Source: Deminuibacter sp966424055 (GTDB lineage: Bacteria; Bacteroidota; Bacteroidia; Chitinophagales; Chitinophagaceae). Taken from it: a stretch of 64,000 bases of DNA. Numbering within the stretch: position 1 is the stretch's first letter; each line of letters opens with the position of its first letter. The stretch covers positions 1 to 64,000 of the forward strand of contig CBJLMB010000035.1 of the NCBI GenBank assembly GCA_966424055.1, given 5' to 3'. Made by a program: the position numbers and the translations under genes. The notes under the pieces were generated by a model. The model searched no databases and had not been told where the DNA came from. It worked only from the letters and a program-made list of their open reading frames with translations. This document shows positions 36,343 through 45,085 of the stretch, piece by piece.

Positions 36343-37155
36343 ATGATACATCCAACCGAAATAATCCCCGGGGTCATCTTTTTCTCCTATCTCTCGGCCA
36401 GGAGAAAAGAGAAAGTGGCATTCCTTGAACACAATACGCTGGTAATGCAGGTTTCAGGCCGTTTTGTAATGGAAACTGCCAGCCAGCGTATCACGATGGG
36501 ACGTGGTGAGATGCTGCTGATTCAAAAAAACCAACTGGGAGAGATCACTAAGATCCCTTTAGACGGAGAGGATTATCAAACCATTGTTATACGTCTGCAG
36601 GAAGACATCATCAGGAAGATCGCGCTTGAAGAGCAGATAGAAACAGGGAAAAAATATACAGGCCCTTCCAGCATCCTCATCCCTGCGAACGATTTTCTGC
36701 AGGCATTTTTTCAATCAATACTCCCCTATGTGCATCATCCGGGAGAAAGAATAACGAACGCAGTGGGCATGTTAAAAGTAAAAGAAGCAGTATACCTCCT
36801 GCTATATACCATGCCTGCCCTCAGGGAACTGCTGTTCGATTTTTCAGAACCTTATAAGATAGACCTGAAGAAATTCATGCTCAGTAATTTTCATTATAAT
36901 GTTCCTGTTGAAAAATTTGCAAGGCTTACAGGAAGAAGTCTTGCCGGATTCAAGCGTGATTTTCAAAAAATATTCGGTATGCCACCCAGGCAATGGCTAC
37001 TGGAAAGAAGGCTGGCAGAAGCCCGTCATCTTATAGAAAAAAAGAACAAAAAACCATCTGCCATTTATCTTGACCTGGGTTTTGAAAGTCTTTCTCATTT
37101 CTCGTATTCTTTTAAGAAAAAATTCGGCAAGGCTCCTACTGAATGGTTAATTTAG
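36343..37155 (+). CDS. AraC-family transcriptional regulator
   Basis: A 270-residue regulator with an N-terminal cupin-like sensor (about 1-140: VICFF-type strands, MGRGEMLLIQKNQLGEITKI) and a C-terminal double HTH (about 170-268): PVEKFARLTGRSLAGFKRDFQKIFGMPPRQWLLERRLAEARHLI and SAIYLDLGFESLSHFSYSFKKKFGKAPTEWL. The N-terminal domain resembles the ExsA-like sensors of AraC proteins common in this phylum. It lies 39 bp after the aldo/keto reductase gene and 28 bp before mobA, so it may regulate either the reductase or the molybdenum cassette. Confidence 0.9.
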   Translation: MIHPTEIIPGVIFFSYLSARRKEKVAFLEHNTLVMQVSGRFVMETASQRITMGRGEMLLIQKNQLGEITKIPLDGEDYQTIVIRLQEDIIRKIALEEQIETGKKYTGPSSILIPANDFLQAFFQSILPYVHHPGERITNAVGMLKVKEAVYLLLYTMPALRELLFDFSEPYKIDLKKFMLSNFHYNVPVEKFARLTGRSLAGFKRDFQKIFGMPPRQWLLERRLAEARHLIEKKNKKPSAIYLDLGFESLSHFSYSFKKKFGKAPTEWLI

Positions 37156-37183
37156 CGGGTATCGCAAGGAGAAGATACCTGCG

Positions 37184-37801
37184 ATGATTTTTTATTTACC
37201 CAATATTCCCAAAAGGATGACAGGAGTGGTACTCTCTGGTGGCCAAAGCGCACGGATGGGCAGTGACAAAGGCCTGTTGCCATACGGACAGCAAACCTGG
37301 GCACGGCAGGCTTTCAACAAACTGGCTTCACTGCAGATACCGGTTATCCTGTCTGTAAACCCACAGCAGGTCCCCGCTTACCAGCCTGCATTTCCTATCC
37401 ATTCACTCATCACAGATCATCTTACCCTGGCTATAGGTGGGCCGCTTAAAGGCCTGCTCAGTGTACACCTGCAGCTACCGCAGGAAGATTTGCTTGTTCT
37501 GGCATGTGACATGATCAATATGCAGGTGGAAGTACTGGATTTTCTATTGCTGGCATACCAACAAAAAAATCCCGAAGCACTGATATTTATTAATAAAAAT
37601 CAACCTGAACCCTTATGCGGCATCTATTCTGCGGATGCATTAAACAATATCCATCACTTATATGTCAAACAGGTATTACATCAACACAGTATGAAATATG
37701 TTCTTGACCAGCTGGATACGCAATACCTGCCTGTTCCCAGGAAATGGGCATTTTGTTTTAATAATTACAATACGCCCGAAGATTTAGCACATATTGGTTA
37801 G
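37184..37801 (+). CDS. mobA: Molybdenum cofactor guanylyltransferase
   Basis: A 205-residue nucleotidyltransferase with the MobA signature LSGGQSARMGSDKGLLPYG (GGxSxRMGxDK), the metal-binding Asp in LVLACDMINM, and the GPLKGLLS substrate segment. It attaches GMP to molybdopterin to make the guanine dinucleotide cofactor used by DMSO-reductase-family enzymes. ATG 37184 is used; MTGVVLSGG at 37217 is an alternative that starts closer to the usual N-terminus. It is the first gene of a cassette with fdhD, DUF7009 and an FdhF-type oxidoreductase, whose cofactor it would complete. Confidence 0.92.
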   Translation: MIFYLPNIPKRMTGVVLSGGQSARMGSDKGLLPYGQQTWARQAFNKLASLQIPVILSVNPQQVPAYQPAFPIHSLITDHLTLAIGGPLKGLLSVHLQLPQEDLLVLACDMINMQVEVLDFLLLAYQQKNPEALIFINKNQPEPLCGIYSADALNNIHHLYVKQVLHQHSMKYVLDQLDTQYLPVPRKWAFCFNNYNTPEDLAHIG

Positions 37802-37848
37802 ATCAATTTTCAGTACATTTAGGTATCTGCATTTTTATTCAAAAACAT

Positions 37849-38721
37849 ATGGAAATGAACGAGACAGCATCAGTTTCCATTAAACACCTGCCTGTCAGGA
37901 AAGTGAATGGCTGCACAAGCGCACCACTGTCTGATATTCTTTCTGTGGAAGAACCACTCGAAATAAGGATTGTTTATGGCCCTGCATCAGCAAGAGTACA
38001 GAAAAACATATCTGTAACCATGCGTACACCAGGCAATGATACAGAACTGGCAATTGGCTTTTTGTTTACTGAGGGCATCATCACTTCTTATGGCGATGTA
38101 ACGAATGCCTTTCATTTAGCAACAGATTGTACTTCACAGGAAAAGAATATCCTGCAGGTTGAGCTGGCTGAAAATTTCAGTCCTGCCCTGATGCAATCTG
38201 ACAGGAATTTTTATACCAGCTCCAGCTGTGGTGTTTGTGGCAAGGGTTCTATTCAGTCAATTAAAACGGTCAGCCCTTTCAGCGGGCTAGAAAAACCCGG
38301 GCTCAACCTGTCTACAGCCATACTTTATCAATTGCCCGGTAAACTCACCCATGCACAAAGCGGGTTTGCCGCTACCGGCGGCATCCATGCCTCTGGCCTG
38401 TTCACCGTTGAAGGCGACCTGGTGTTGCTCAGGGAAGATGTTGGCAGGCACAATGCACTGGACAAATTGATCGGCAGCGCATTGGTCAGCAACGGCTTGC
38501 CGCTCAACCGGCATATCCTGTTACTCAGTGGAAGGGCCAGTTTTGAATTGATACAGAAAGCGGCGATGGCAGGTATTTCAGTAGTTGCAGCGATCGGCGC
38601 GCCATCAAGTCTTGCAGTTGAACTGGCAGTGGAGCTGGATATTACCCTGCTGGGATTTCTCAAAGAAAACAGGTTCAATATTTATCATTTAAGTGACCGC
38701 ATTTCAATACCGGTATTATGA
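37849..38721 (+). CDS. fdhD: Formate dehydrogenase accessory sulfurtransferase
   Basis: A 290-residue FdhD. Visible motifs: TMRTPGNDTELAIGFLFTEGII in the N-terminal third, the catalytic pair of cysteines SSCGVCGKGS, the segment with HASGLFTVEGDLVLLREDVGRHNALDKLIG, and LLLSGRASFELIQKAAMAGI with the cofactor-binding region. FdhD carries sulfur from a cysteine desulfurase to the bis-MGD cofactor, making the terminal sulfido ligand that formate dehydrogenases need. Its presence implies that the FdhF-type product downstream is a sulfurated molybdoenzyme. The stop overlaps the next start by 4 bp. Confidence 0.95.
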   Translation: MEMNETASVSIKHLPVRKVNGCTSAPLSDILSVEEPLEIRIVYGPASARVQKNISVTMRTPGNDTELAIGFLFTEGIITSYGDVTNAFHLATDCTSQEKNILQVELAENFSPALMQSDRNFYTSSSCGVCGKGSIQSIKTVSPFSGLEKPGLNLSTAILYQLPGKLTHAQSGFAATGGIHASGLFTVEGDLVLLREDVGRHNALDKLIGSALVSNGLPLNRHILLLSGRASFELIQKAAMAGISVVAAIGAPSSLAVELAVELDITLLGFLKENRFNIYHLSDRISIPVL

Positions 38722-39071
38722 AAATCAGAATTAAAGGCAATTCACTCAGGTACAGGCTTACCAGGTCTGATGTAGCAACACTCGGTGTAACGGGTTTGCT
38801 GGAAGAACACATTGCATTTGCAGGCAAGCCCCTGGCTTATGCCATTGAAGCGACCGATGCTGCCCAGTTATCAGCGGATTATACAGGTGAACGGATCGTG
38901 CTGAAAATGCCCCGCGTGATGATACAGGAACTCAACACAACCGATACCGTTGGTTTTAACGGGCAGTCGGGCCTTGTAAGCCTGCTTGTTGAAAAAGATT
39001 TCACCTGTCTCGAAAAAGTGGAAGAAGACCAAACTGATCATTTTCCCAATCCATTGCTTACACATGCATAA
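38718..39071 (+). CDS. DUF7009-type small protein of fdh loci
   Basis: A 117-residue protein beginning KIRIKGNSLRYRLTRSDV and continuing with AYAIEATDAAQLSADYTGERIVLKMPRVMIQE. I recall this sequence type as a small family next to fdhD and FdhF/YdeP-type genes in Bacteroidota (DUF7009), with no known activity. It is cytosolic and shows no cysteine pattern. Translation is coupled to fdhD (ATGA overlap at 38718-38721), and the oxidoreductase starts 11 bp later. A role in maturation or in recognising the cofactor is inference. Confidence 0.75.
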   Translation: MKIRIKGNSLRYRLTRSDVATLGVTGLLEEHIAFAGKPLAYAIEATDAAQLSADYTGERIVLKMPRVMIQELNTTDTVGFNGQSGLVSLLVEKDFTCLEKVEEDQTDHFPNPLLTHA

Positions 39072-39082
39072 CCAACCAGGGT

Positions 39083-41428
39083 ATGGAAAAAGAGAAAGAT
39101 AAAAAAGAGCCTTCAGCGGAAAACCCGTATAAATTATCGGACCTGAAAATAACCGGTGTAAAAAAATGGGCTGCCGGCATCCCGGCTGTCCTGGCCGCAT
39201 TCAGTGATCTTTTTGAAGAAGGCATTCCGGTACGGGGTACAAAGGCCCTTTTTAAAATGAATCAATTCGGTGGGTTCGACTGCCCCAGCTGTGCCTGGCC
39301 CGATCCGGATGATGAGCGCTCCTCTATTGGGGAATATTGTGAAAATGGCGCAAAGGCACTGGCAGAAGAAGCCACAACAAAAAAGATTACGGCGGCATTT
39401 TTCCAAAGCAATTCAGTATATGATCTCTCCAGGCTAACCGATTTTGAAATAGGGCGCATGGGCAGGCTGGCAGAACCGGTGTATATGCCCAAAGGCGGTA
39501 CACACTACCAGCCGATCAGCTGGGATGAGGCTTTCAGTAAAATTGCAGCACACCTGAATGCACTGGGGTCACCCGATGAAGCGGCTTTTTATACATCGGG
39601 GCGAACAAGTAATGAAGCTTCTTTTTTATACCAGCTTTTTGCAAAAGAATTTGGCACCAACAACATGCCCGACTGCTCCAATATGTGCCATGAAACATCC
39701 GGCACCGCACTGCTGCCAACTATCGGGATAGGCAAAGGCACAGTGAAGCTGAATGATTTTTATGATACAGATGTGATAGTGATCATAGGCCATAACCCCG
39801 GGACCAATGCGCCCAGGATGATGAGCGCACTGGAAAAAGGTAAACAGAACGGGGCAAAGATCATTGCCATCAATCCCTTACCAGAGGCCGGACTGATGGG
39901 CTTTCACAACCCGCAGCAGGTTAGTGGTATTATCGGCAATGGCATCAAGCTGGCAGATCTTTACCTGCCTGTAAAAATAAACGGGGATATGGCGCTCTTA
40001 AAAGCCCTTGAATATCTGCTGTACGATTTTGAAAAAAAATCACCGGGGGAGGTCTTCGACCATTCCTTTATAGCAGAAAAAACAGTTGGCTATGATGCCT
40101 TCATCAAACAGTTTGATGGTTATCAACTGGAAGAGCTGGCTGCAGCAGCAGGTGTATCCCTTGCTGCCTTATATGAAGCCGCACAAATGCTGGCTTTTAA
40201 AAAACGCATCATCTTCTGCTGGGGAATGGGGCTTACACAGCAGCCCAATGGTGTAGACATGATCAGGGAGATCGTGAATATATTGTTACTGAAAGGAAGC
40301 ATCGGTAAACCCGGTGCGGGTGTTTGCCCTGTGCGCGGGCATAGCAATGTACAGGGCAACCGCACAATGCTGATCAATGAAAAGCCTACCAACGAACAAC
40401 TGGACCGCCTGCAGCAGGTATTTGGGTTCAACCCTCCCCGCAACCATGGTTATGATGTTGTTCATTCGATCAAAGCGATGCACGAAGGAAAGGTCAAGGT
40501 ATTTTTCAGCATGGGCGGTAATTTTTTATCAGCCACACCCGATACAGCTTATACAGCTAAAGCACTAAGAAAGCTCAAATTAAGTGTTTGTGTTTCCACC
40601 AAACTCAACAGGAGCCACCTGGTGCATGGCCAGGAAGCACTGATACTACCCACTCTTTCACGCAGCGATATAGACATGATCAATGGAGAGCACCAGTTTG
40701 TGAGCACAGAGAATTCGATGGGTGTGGTAGAATCCTCCAGGGGTATATTGCAACCGGTTTCAGCCAACTTATTAAACGAGATGCAGATCGTTTGCCGGAT
40801 GGCCATTGCAACCCTGGGTAACAGGTCGGTGATCAACTGGCAACGCTATGCCGGCAGTTATGATGCGGTGAGGGATGATATTGAAAAATGTATCCCTGGT
40901 TTTGAAAACTACAATGTGCGTGTACGGCAGAAAGGCGGCTTCTATCTTCCCAATGCGGCCCGCGATGGGCATTTTATCACTAAAGCATATGGCGACCGCG
41001 CACCGTTTACGTTAACCGCTTTGCCTGTTAATACTTTGTTTGAAGATGAATACATGATGGCCACCACACGCACGCATGATCAGTTCAATACAACGATATA
41101 CGGCATGGACGACAGGTACCGGGGTATACACAATGAACGGCGGGTGATTTTTATGAACCAGAAAGATATAGACAAGGCCGGTTTTGCACCTGGAGAAAAA
41201 GTGGATCTTTTCAACTATGATGGCGGCATTGAACGCATCGCCCCCCTGTTTATCATTGTTGCTTACCCGGTGCCGGAAAGAAATACGGTGACTTATTTCC
41301 CCGAAACAAATGTGCTGGTTTCTATCAACAATGTAGTGGGCGAAAGCAATATGCCGGCATCCAAATTTGTGAGGATCAAAATTAAAAAGCACGACCCGGG
41401 AATATATGAACGTATAGACCAGTTATAA
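39083..41428 (+). CDS. FdhF/YdeP-family molybdopterin oxidoreductase
   Basis: A 781-residue enzyme of the YdeP-like branch of formate dehydrogenase alpha subunits. An N-terminal cluster motif CPSCAWPD (Cys67, Cys70) with Cys86 is smaller than the four-Cys set of true FdhF and may bind an unusual Fe-S cluster. The Mo-cofactor domains follow, including NMCHETSG, where Cys202 aligns with the Mo-ligating Cys or selenocysteine of FdhF, GHNPGTNAPRM, and NVQGNRTM. No other electron-transfer subunit is encoded here. The reaction is unknown: YdeP relatives are linked to acid resistance in E. coli rather than proven formate oxidation. Its cassette supplies mobA and fdhD. Confidence 0.9.
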   Translation: MEKEKDKKEPSAENPYKLSDLKITGVKKWAAGIPAVLAAFSDLFEEGIPVRGTKALFKMNQFGGFDCPSCAWPDPDDERSSIGEYCENGAKALAEEATTKKITAAFFQSNSVYDLSRLTDFEIGRMGRLAEPVYMPKGGTHYQPISWDEAFSKIAAHLNALGSPDEAAFYTSGRTSNEASFLYQLFAKEFGTNNMPDCSNMCHETSGTALLPTIGIGKGTVKLNDFYDTDVIVIIGHNPGTNAPRMMSALEKGKQNGAKIIAINPLPEAGLMGFHNPQQVSGIIGNGIKLADLYLPVKINGDMALLKALEYLLYDFEKKSPGEVFDHSFIAEKTVGYDAFIKQFDGYQLEELAAAAGVSLAALYEAAQMLAFKKRIIFCWGMGLTQQPNGVDMIREIVNILLLKGSIGKPGAGVCPVRGHSNVQGNRTMLINEKPTNEQLDRLQQVFGFNPPRNHGYDVVHSIKAMHEGKVKVFFSMGGNFLSATPDTAYTAKALRKLKLSVCVSTKLNRSHLVHGQEALILPTLSRSDIDMINGEHQFVSTENSMGVVESSRGILQPVSANLLNEMQIVCRMAIATLGNRSVINWQRYAGSYDAVRDDIEKCIPGFENYNVRVRQKGGFYLPNAARDGHFITKAYGDRAPFTLTALPVNTLFEDEYMMATTRTHDQFNTTIYGMDDRYRGIHNERRVIFMNQKDIDKAGFAPGEKVDLFNYDGGIERIAPLFIIVAYPVPERNTVTYFPETNVLVSINNVVGESNMPASKFVRIKIKKHDPGIYERIDQL

Positions 41429-41433
41429 TCAAA

Positions 41434-41459
41434 AACCCTCACCAGGATTGGTGAGGGTT
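41434..41459 (-). terminator. Hairpin terminator for the Crp/Fnr-like gene
   Basis: AACCCTCACC (41434-41443) pairs with GGTGAGGGTT (41450-41459). The A run before it on the + strand gives a T tract on the minus strand, so it best terminates minus-strand transcripts coming from 42232. Confidence 0.75.
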
Positions 41460-41603
41460 ATACCTCTAAAGGATCAAATCAACGCCTGGTAATAAACTAT
41501 TTTGGGTTTATGCATTATTCAGCAACCACAAAAATCCCTCTCACGGAATATGCAGCAACGCAGATCCCGCCTCTTAACTAAAAGTTCATCGCCTGCAGCT
41601 TGT

Positions 41604-42232
41604 TTAAAATGAATAGTTCACAACACTGCCATTCTTTTCTTCCTTCCCGGGTCTTTTCACGTTAATACCTTTTCTTATCCTGCTCAGGCTTTCGGGTGTA
41701 ATGCCCAGGTAAGAAGCGATCATGCTTTGAGACAGTTTGGCAAAAATACCAGGGAATGTTTCCATGAAATACAGGTACCTCTCCTCAGCAGTATAGCTCA
41801 GCAGCTGGATAACCCGGCTTTCCATAAGGGCAATATAATTTTGGAAAAAAATTTCGAAACATCCAGCATATTGCGGTGCATATTAAACACTGCCGCAATA
41901 AAATGCGCATCCAACTTTATCAGCCTGCTGCCTTCCAGTGCCTGTATGAAAAACCTGGCCGGCGTTTCTTTTTTTATTTCGCCGGCATAATCCCCGACAA
42001 ACCAATTTTCAGTTGCAAACTGGATGGTGTATTCCCTGCCCTGCACATCTGCACTGTAATAGCGCAGCAGCCCGCTTTCAACAAAATAATAATGCACCGG
42101 CACCACGGCTTTAGCAACCAGGAAATCGCCTTTTTTTATCGCAACCATTTCACAGCTCCTGGTCAGCAGTTGGGCAGTTTCCATATTCAATCCCAATTGT
42201 TCATTCAGTAAAAGCGTAAGCTTATTGATCAT
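41604..42232 (-). pseudogene. Crp/Fnr-type regulator, frameshifted in a homopolymer
   Basis: Two overlapping frames together give a normal cyclic-nucleotide-binding-like regulator. The N-terminal part (41798-42232) holds the cupin sensor (VPVHYYFVESGLLRYYSADVQGREYTIQF, FVGDYAGEI). The C-terminal part (to 41604) reads MESRVIQLLSYTAEERYLYFMETFPGIFAKLSQSMIASYLGITPESLSRIRK, the usual HTH. On the coding strand the run TTTTTTT (41845-41851) sets the frame: eight T residues would give SKFFFQNYIALMESR, the expected linker, but seven give a shifted end at SSC. It is probably inactive or a sequencing or slippage event. It is divergent from nothing close; an FdhF-type gene converges on it. Confidence 0.85.
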
Positions 42233-42301
42233 ACTGCATGTTCTTTTCTATCCTGGTAAATGTATAACGAAAGCAGGCATGCAACAGGGAAAAGACTTTC
42301 A

Positions 42302-42335
42302 AAATCACACACAATATTGTCGAAATCACACACAA
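42302..42335. repeat. Direct repeats AAATCACACACAA upstream of the Crp-like gene
   Basis: AAATCACACACAA occurs at 42302 and 42323, 21 bp apart (two helical turns), 70-105 bp upstream of the regulator start. Possible activator site; no more can be said. Confidence 0.4.
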
Positions 42336-42455
42336 GTACAGGCAGTTTATCATAGCGCCGGCCCTTACACCGACATTGCGCAATGCAATGGTGCAGCATC
42401 ATGGTGGACAGCTGTTCTCTAAAAAGGCGGCTATATTGTATGGATCAAAATAAAA

Positions 42456-42476
42456 AAGGGCGCCTGTGGCGCCCTT
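42456..42476 (-). terminator. Rho-independent terminator of katG
   Basis: AAGGGCGCC (42456-42464) pairs with GGCGCCCTT (42468-42476) around a 3-nt loop. The A run before it gives TTTTATTTT on the minus strand. It lies 51 bp past the katG stop. Confidence 0.9.
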
Positions 42477-42526
42477 CCTGGAGGTTTATTTGATCAGCGG
42501 CTGCTTTTTATCACTTGACTATTTTA

Positions 42527-44806
42527 TTATGAGGCCAGGTCAAAACGGTCGAGGTTCATCACTTTAGTCCAGGCCGCAACAAAATCTTTCAAAAATTTAT
42601 CCTGCGCATCTGCACTACCATACACTTCTGCAATAGCCCTCAGTTCAGCATTAGAGCCAAAAACAAGATCTGCACGGGTGGCTGTCCATCTTGCCTCACC
42701 GGTAGCACGGTCGCTGCCTTCATACAATTCCCTGTCTTCGGTCAGGGCCTTCCATGCAGTTCGCATATCCAGCAGGTTAACGAAGAAATCGTTGGTAAGC
42801 TGCCCGGGGCGGGATGTGAAAACACCGTTCTTAGATCCATCGTAATTGATGTTCAATACACGCAAACCACCCAGCAAAACCGTTAACTCTGGTGCAGTAA
42901 GGGTAAGCAATTGTGCTTTGTCTATCAGCAGTTCTTCGGTAGATACAGGGTACCTGGCCTTGCGGTAATTGCGGAAGCCATCGGCAAGCGGCTCTAGGAA
43001 CCCAACTGATTCAACATCGGTTTGTTCCTGCGATGCATCCATACGGCCGGGTGTGAAAGGTACAGTGATGGTATATCCTGCATCTTTCGCTGCTTTTTCA
43101 ATGCCTGCCCCACCTGCCAGCACGATCAGGTCTGCCAGCGAAATCTTTTTGCCATTTGACTGTGCGCTGTTGAATTCTTTCTGAATATTTTCCAGCTTAT
43201 CCAGTACTTTTTGCAGTTGCGGCGGGTTGTTCACCTGCCAGTATTTCTGGGGAGCCAGGCGGATACGGGCACCATTGGCACCACCACGTTTATCAGAACC
43301 ACGGAAGGTAGAAGCAGCGGCCCATGCTGTAGACACCAGCTCTGATACGCTCAATCCAGATCCCAGTATCTTTGCTTTGAGGGCTGCGATATCTTTTTCA
43401 TCTACCAATACATGATCCACCGCGGGGATGGGATCCTGCCAGAGCAGTTCTTCTTCCGGCACATCGGCACCCAGGTAACGTGTACGGGGGCCCATATCGC
43501 GGTGTGTAAGTTTAAACCAGGCACGGGCAAAAGCATCTGCAAATTCATCGGGATGTTCAAGGAAGCGCCTGGATATTTTTTCATATGCAGGATCAAATCG
43601 CAAAGACAGGTCGGTGGTAAGCATGGTGGGCACATGCTTTTTTGAATCATCATAGGCATCGGGAATAATTTTATCAGCATTCTTTGCCACCCATTGATGT
43701 GCACCGGCAGGACTTTTTGTTAATTCCCATTCAAAGCCGAACAGGTTCTCAAAAAAATTATTGCTCCATTGTGTGGGCGTTTTTGTCCATATTACCTCCA
43801 GCCCGCTGGTAATAGTATCAGCACCTTTGCCAGCGCCATAACTATTGCTCCAGCCCAATCCCTGCATGTCCAGATCGGCCGCTTCAGGTTCCTTGCCCAC
43901 ATGTGTGGCGGGTGCGGCGCCATGGGTTTTGCCAAAGCTGTGGCCGCCGGCGATCAGGGCCACGGTTTCTTCATCGTTCATAGCCATACGGCCAAAAGTA
44001 TCACGGATGTCTTTTGCAGCTGCTATAGGATCGGGATTGCCATCGGGGCCTTCGGGATTTACATAAATTAATCCCATCTGCACAGCGGCAAGCGGTTTTT
44101 CCAGGTTGCGGCCATGGATATCGCCATCTGCATCTTCATCTGTAACAAGTACAGCATGTGATTCTTCCACACCGGGAGAACCATGTGCATACCGCAGATC
44201 GCCACCCAGCCAGGTGGTTTCAGCACCCCAGTACACATCTTCACTCGGTTCCCAGGCATCTTCACGTCCGCCGGCAAAACCGAATGTTTTAAAGCCCATT
44301 GATTCAAGCGCGATATTACCGGCAAGGATCAGCAGATCGGCCCAGGAAATTTTGCGGCCATATTTTTGTTTGATGGGCCAAAGCAAACGGCGCGCTTTAT
44401 CCAGGCTCACATTATCGGGCCAGCTGTTCAGCGGGGCAAACCGTTGCTGTCCCGAACCGGCACCGCCACGGCCATCCCCTACACGGTAGGTACCTGCACT
44501 GTGCCATGCCATGCGGATGAATAAGGGCCCATAATGGCCAAAATCAGCCGGCCACCAGTCCTGCGAGCTAGTCATCAGCGCATGAAGATCTTTTTTCACC
44601 GCTTCCAGATCAAGGCTTTTGAAGGCTTCGGCATAGTTAAACCCTTCATCCATCGGATTGGATAATGCCGAGTGCTGGCGAAGAATATTCAGCTTTAGCT
44701 GCCGGGGCCACCAGTCATGGTTCCTGGTACCTCCACCGCCAACATTATGCTTCATACTACCATTGTGAAACGGGCATTTGCTGATGTCATTTGATTCTTT
44801 TCCCAT
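42527..44806 (-). CDS. katG: Catalase-peroxidase
   Basis: A 759-residue heme enzyme. The distal triad is Arg98, Trp101 and His102 (RMAWHSAGTYR). The tyrosine of the Met-Tyr-Trp crosslink is in GLIYVNPEGPDG, its Met is probably in the region with TRADLVFGSNAEL, and the proximal His lies in ALIAGGHSFGKTHGA. The second, non-heme half continues to the end, so both domains are present. It decomposes hydrogen peroxide and has peroxidase activity. The bacterial cytosolic enzyme has no signal peptide. It is monocistronic, with a terminator downstream and a palindrome 54 bp upstream of the ATG that fits a peroxide- or iron-responsive operator. Confidence 0.97.
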   Translation of the reverse strand: MGKESNDISKCPFHNGSMKHNVGGGGTRNHDWWPRQLKLNILRQHSALSNPMDEGFNYAEAFKSLDLEAVKKDLHALMTSSQDWWPADFGHYGPLFIRMAWHSAGTYRVGDGRGGAGSGQQRFAPLNSWPDNVSLDKARRLLWPIKQKYGRKISWADLLILAGNIALESMGFKTFGFAGGREDAWEPSEDVYWGAETTWLGGDLRYAHGSPGVEESHAVLVTDEDADGDIHGRNLEKPLAAVQMGLIYVNPEGPDGNPDPIAAAKDIRDTFGRMAMNDEETVALIAGGHSFGKTHGAAPATHVGKEPEAADLDMQGLGWSNSYGAGKGADTITSGLEVIWTKTPTQWSNNFFENLFGFEWELTKSPAGAHQWVAKNADKIIPDAYDDSKKHVPTMLTTDLSLRFDPAYEKISRRFLEHPDEFADAFARAWFKLTHRDMGPRTRYLGADVPEEELLWQDPIPAVDHVLVDEKDIAALKAKILGSGLSVSELVSTAWAAASTFRGSDKRGGANGARIRLAPQKYWQVNNPPQLQKVLDKLENIQKEFNSAQSNGKKISLADLIVLAGGAGIEKAAKDAGYTITVPFTPGRMDASQEQTDVESVGFLEPLADGFRNYRKARYPVSTEELLIDKAQLLTLTAPELTVLLGGLRVLNINYDGSKNGVFTSRPGQLTNDFFVNLLDMRTAWKALTEDRELYEGSDRATGEARWTATRADLVFGSNAELRAIAEVYGSADAQDKFLKDFVAAWTKVMNLDRFDLAS

Positions 44807-44859
44807 TTTTTATTCGTTTTTTGATATGCAATGAACACTTGCCTGCAACATGGTGCAGG

Positions 44860-44875
44860 ATGATAAAATTATCAT
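44860..44875. promoter_or_regulatory. Candidate PerR/Fur-like operator of katG
   Basis: ATGATAAAATTATCAT is a palindrome with 7-bp arms around AA. It resembles the 7-1-7 TGATAATnATTATCA core of PerR/Fur boxes, one base short. It lies 54-69 bp upstream of the katG ATG. No PerR or OxyR gene is in the window. Confidence 0.5.
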
Positions 44876-45085
44876 TCCGGCTTCAATAATCACCATCAAT
44901 TAATTCTATATTTCAATAGCTTAAACCTATCACCCGGCAACCTGCCGGTAATACATACGCCGGTATCATCAAGCGCTACGCCGTTTATGCATGCAGGAGG
45001 TGTTGAAACGGGAACACCCGGAGCTGTGCAGGAATAATAACGCTCAATATCCCTTTACTGTTGAAAAAAAACTTAATTTAACCTT

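Noticed and set aside
39083..41428. Selenocysteine-containing formate dehydrogenase
   Set aside because: No in-frame TGA; the Mo-ligand position is Cys202.
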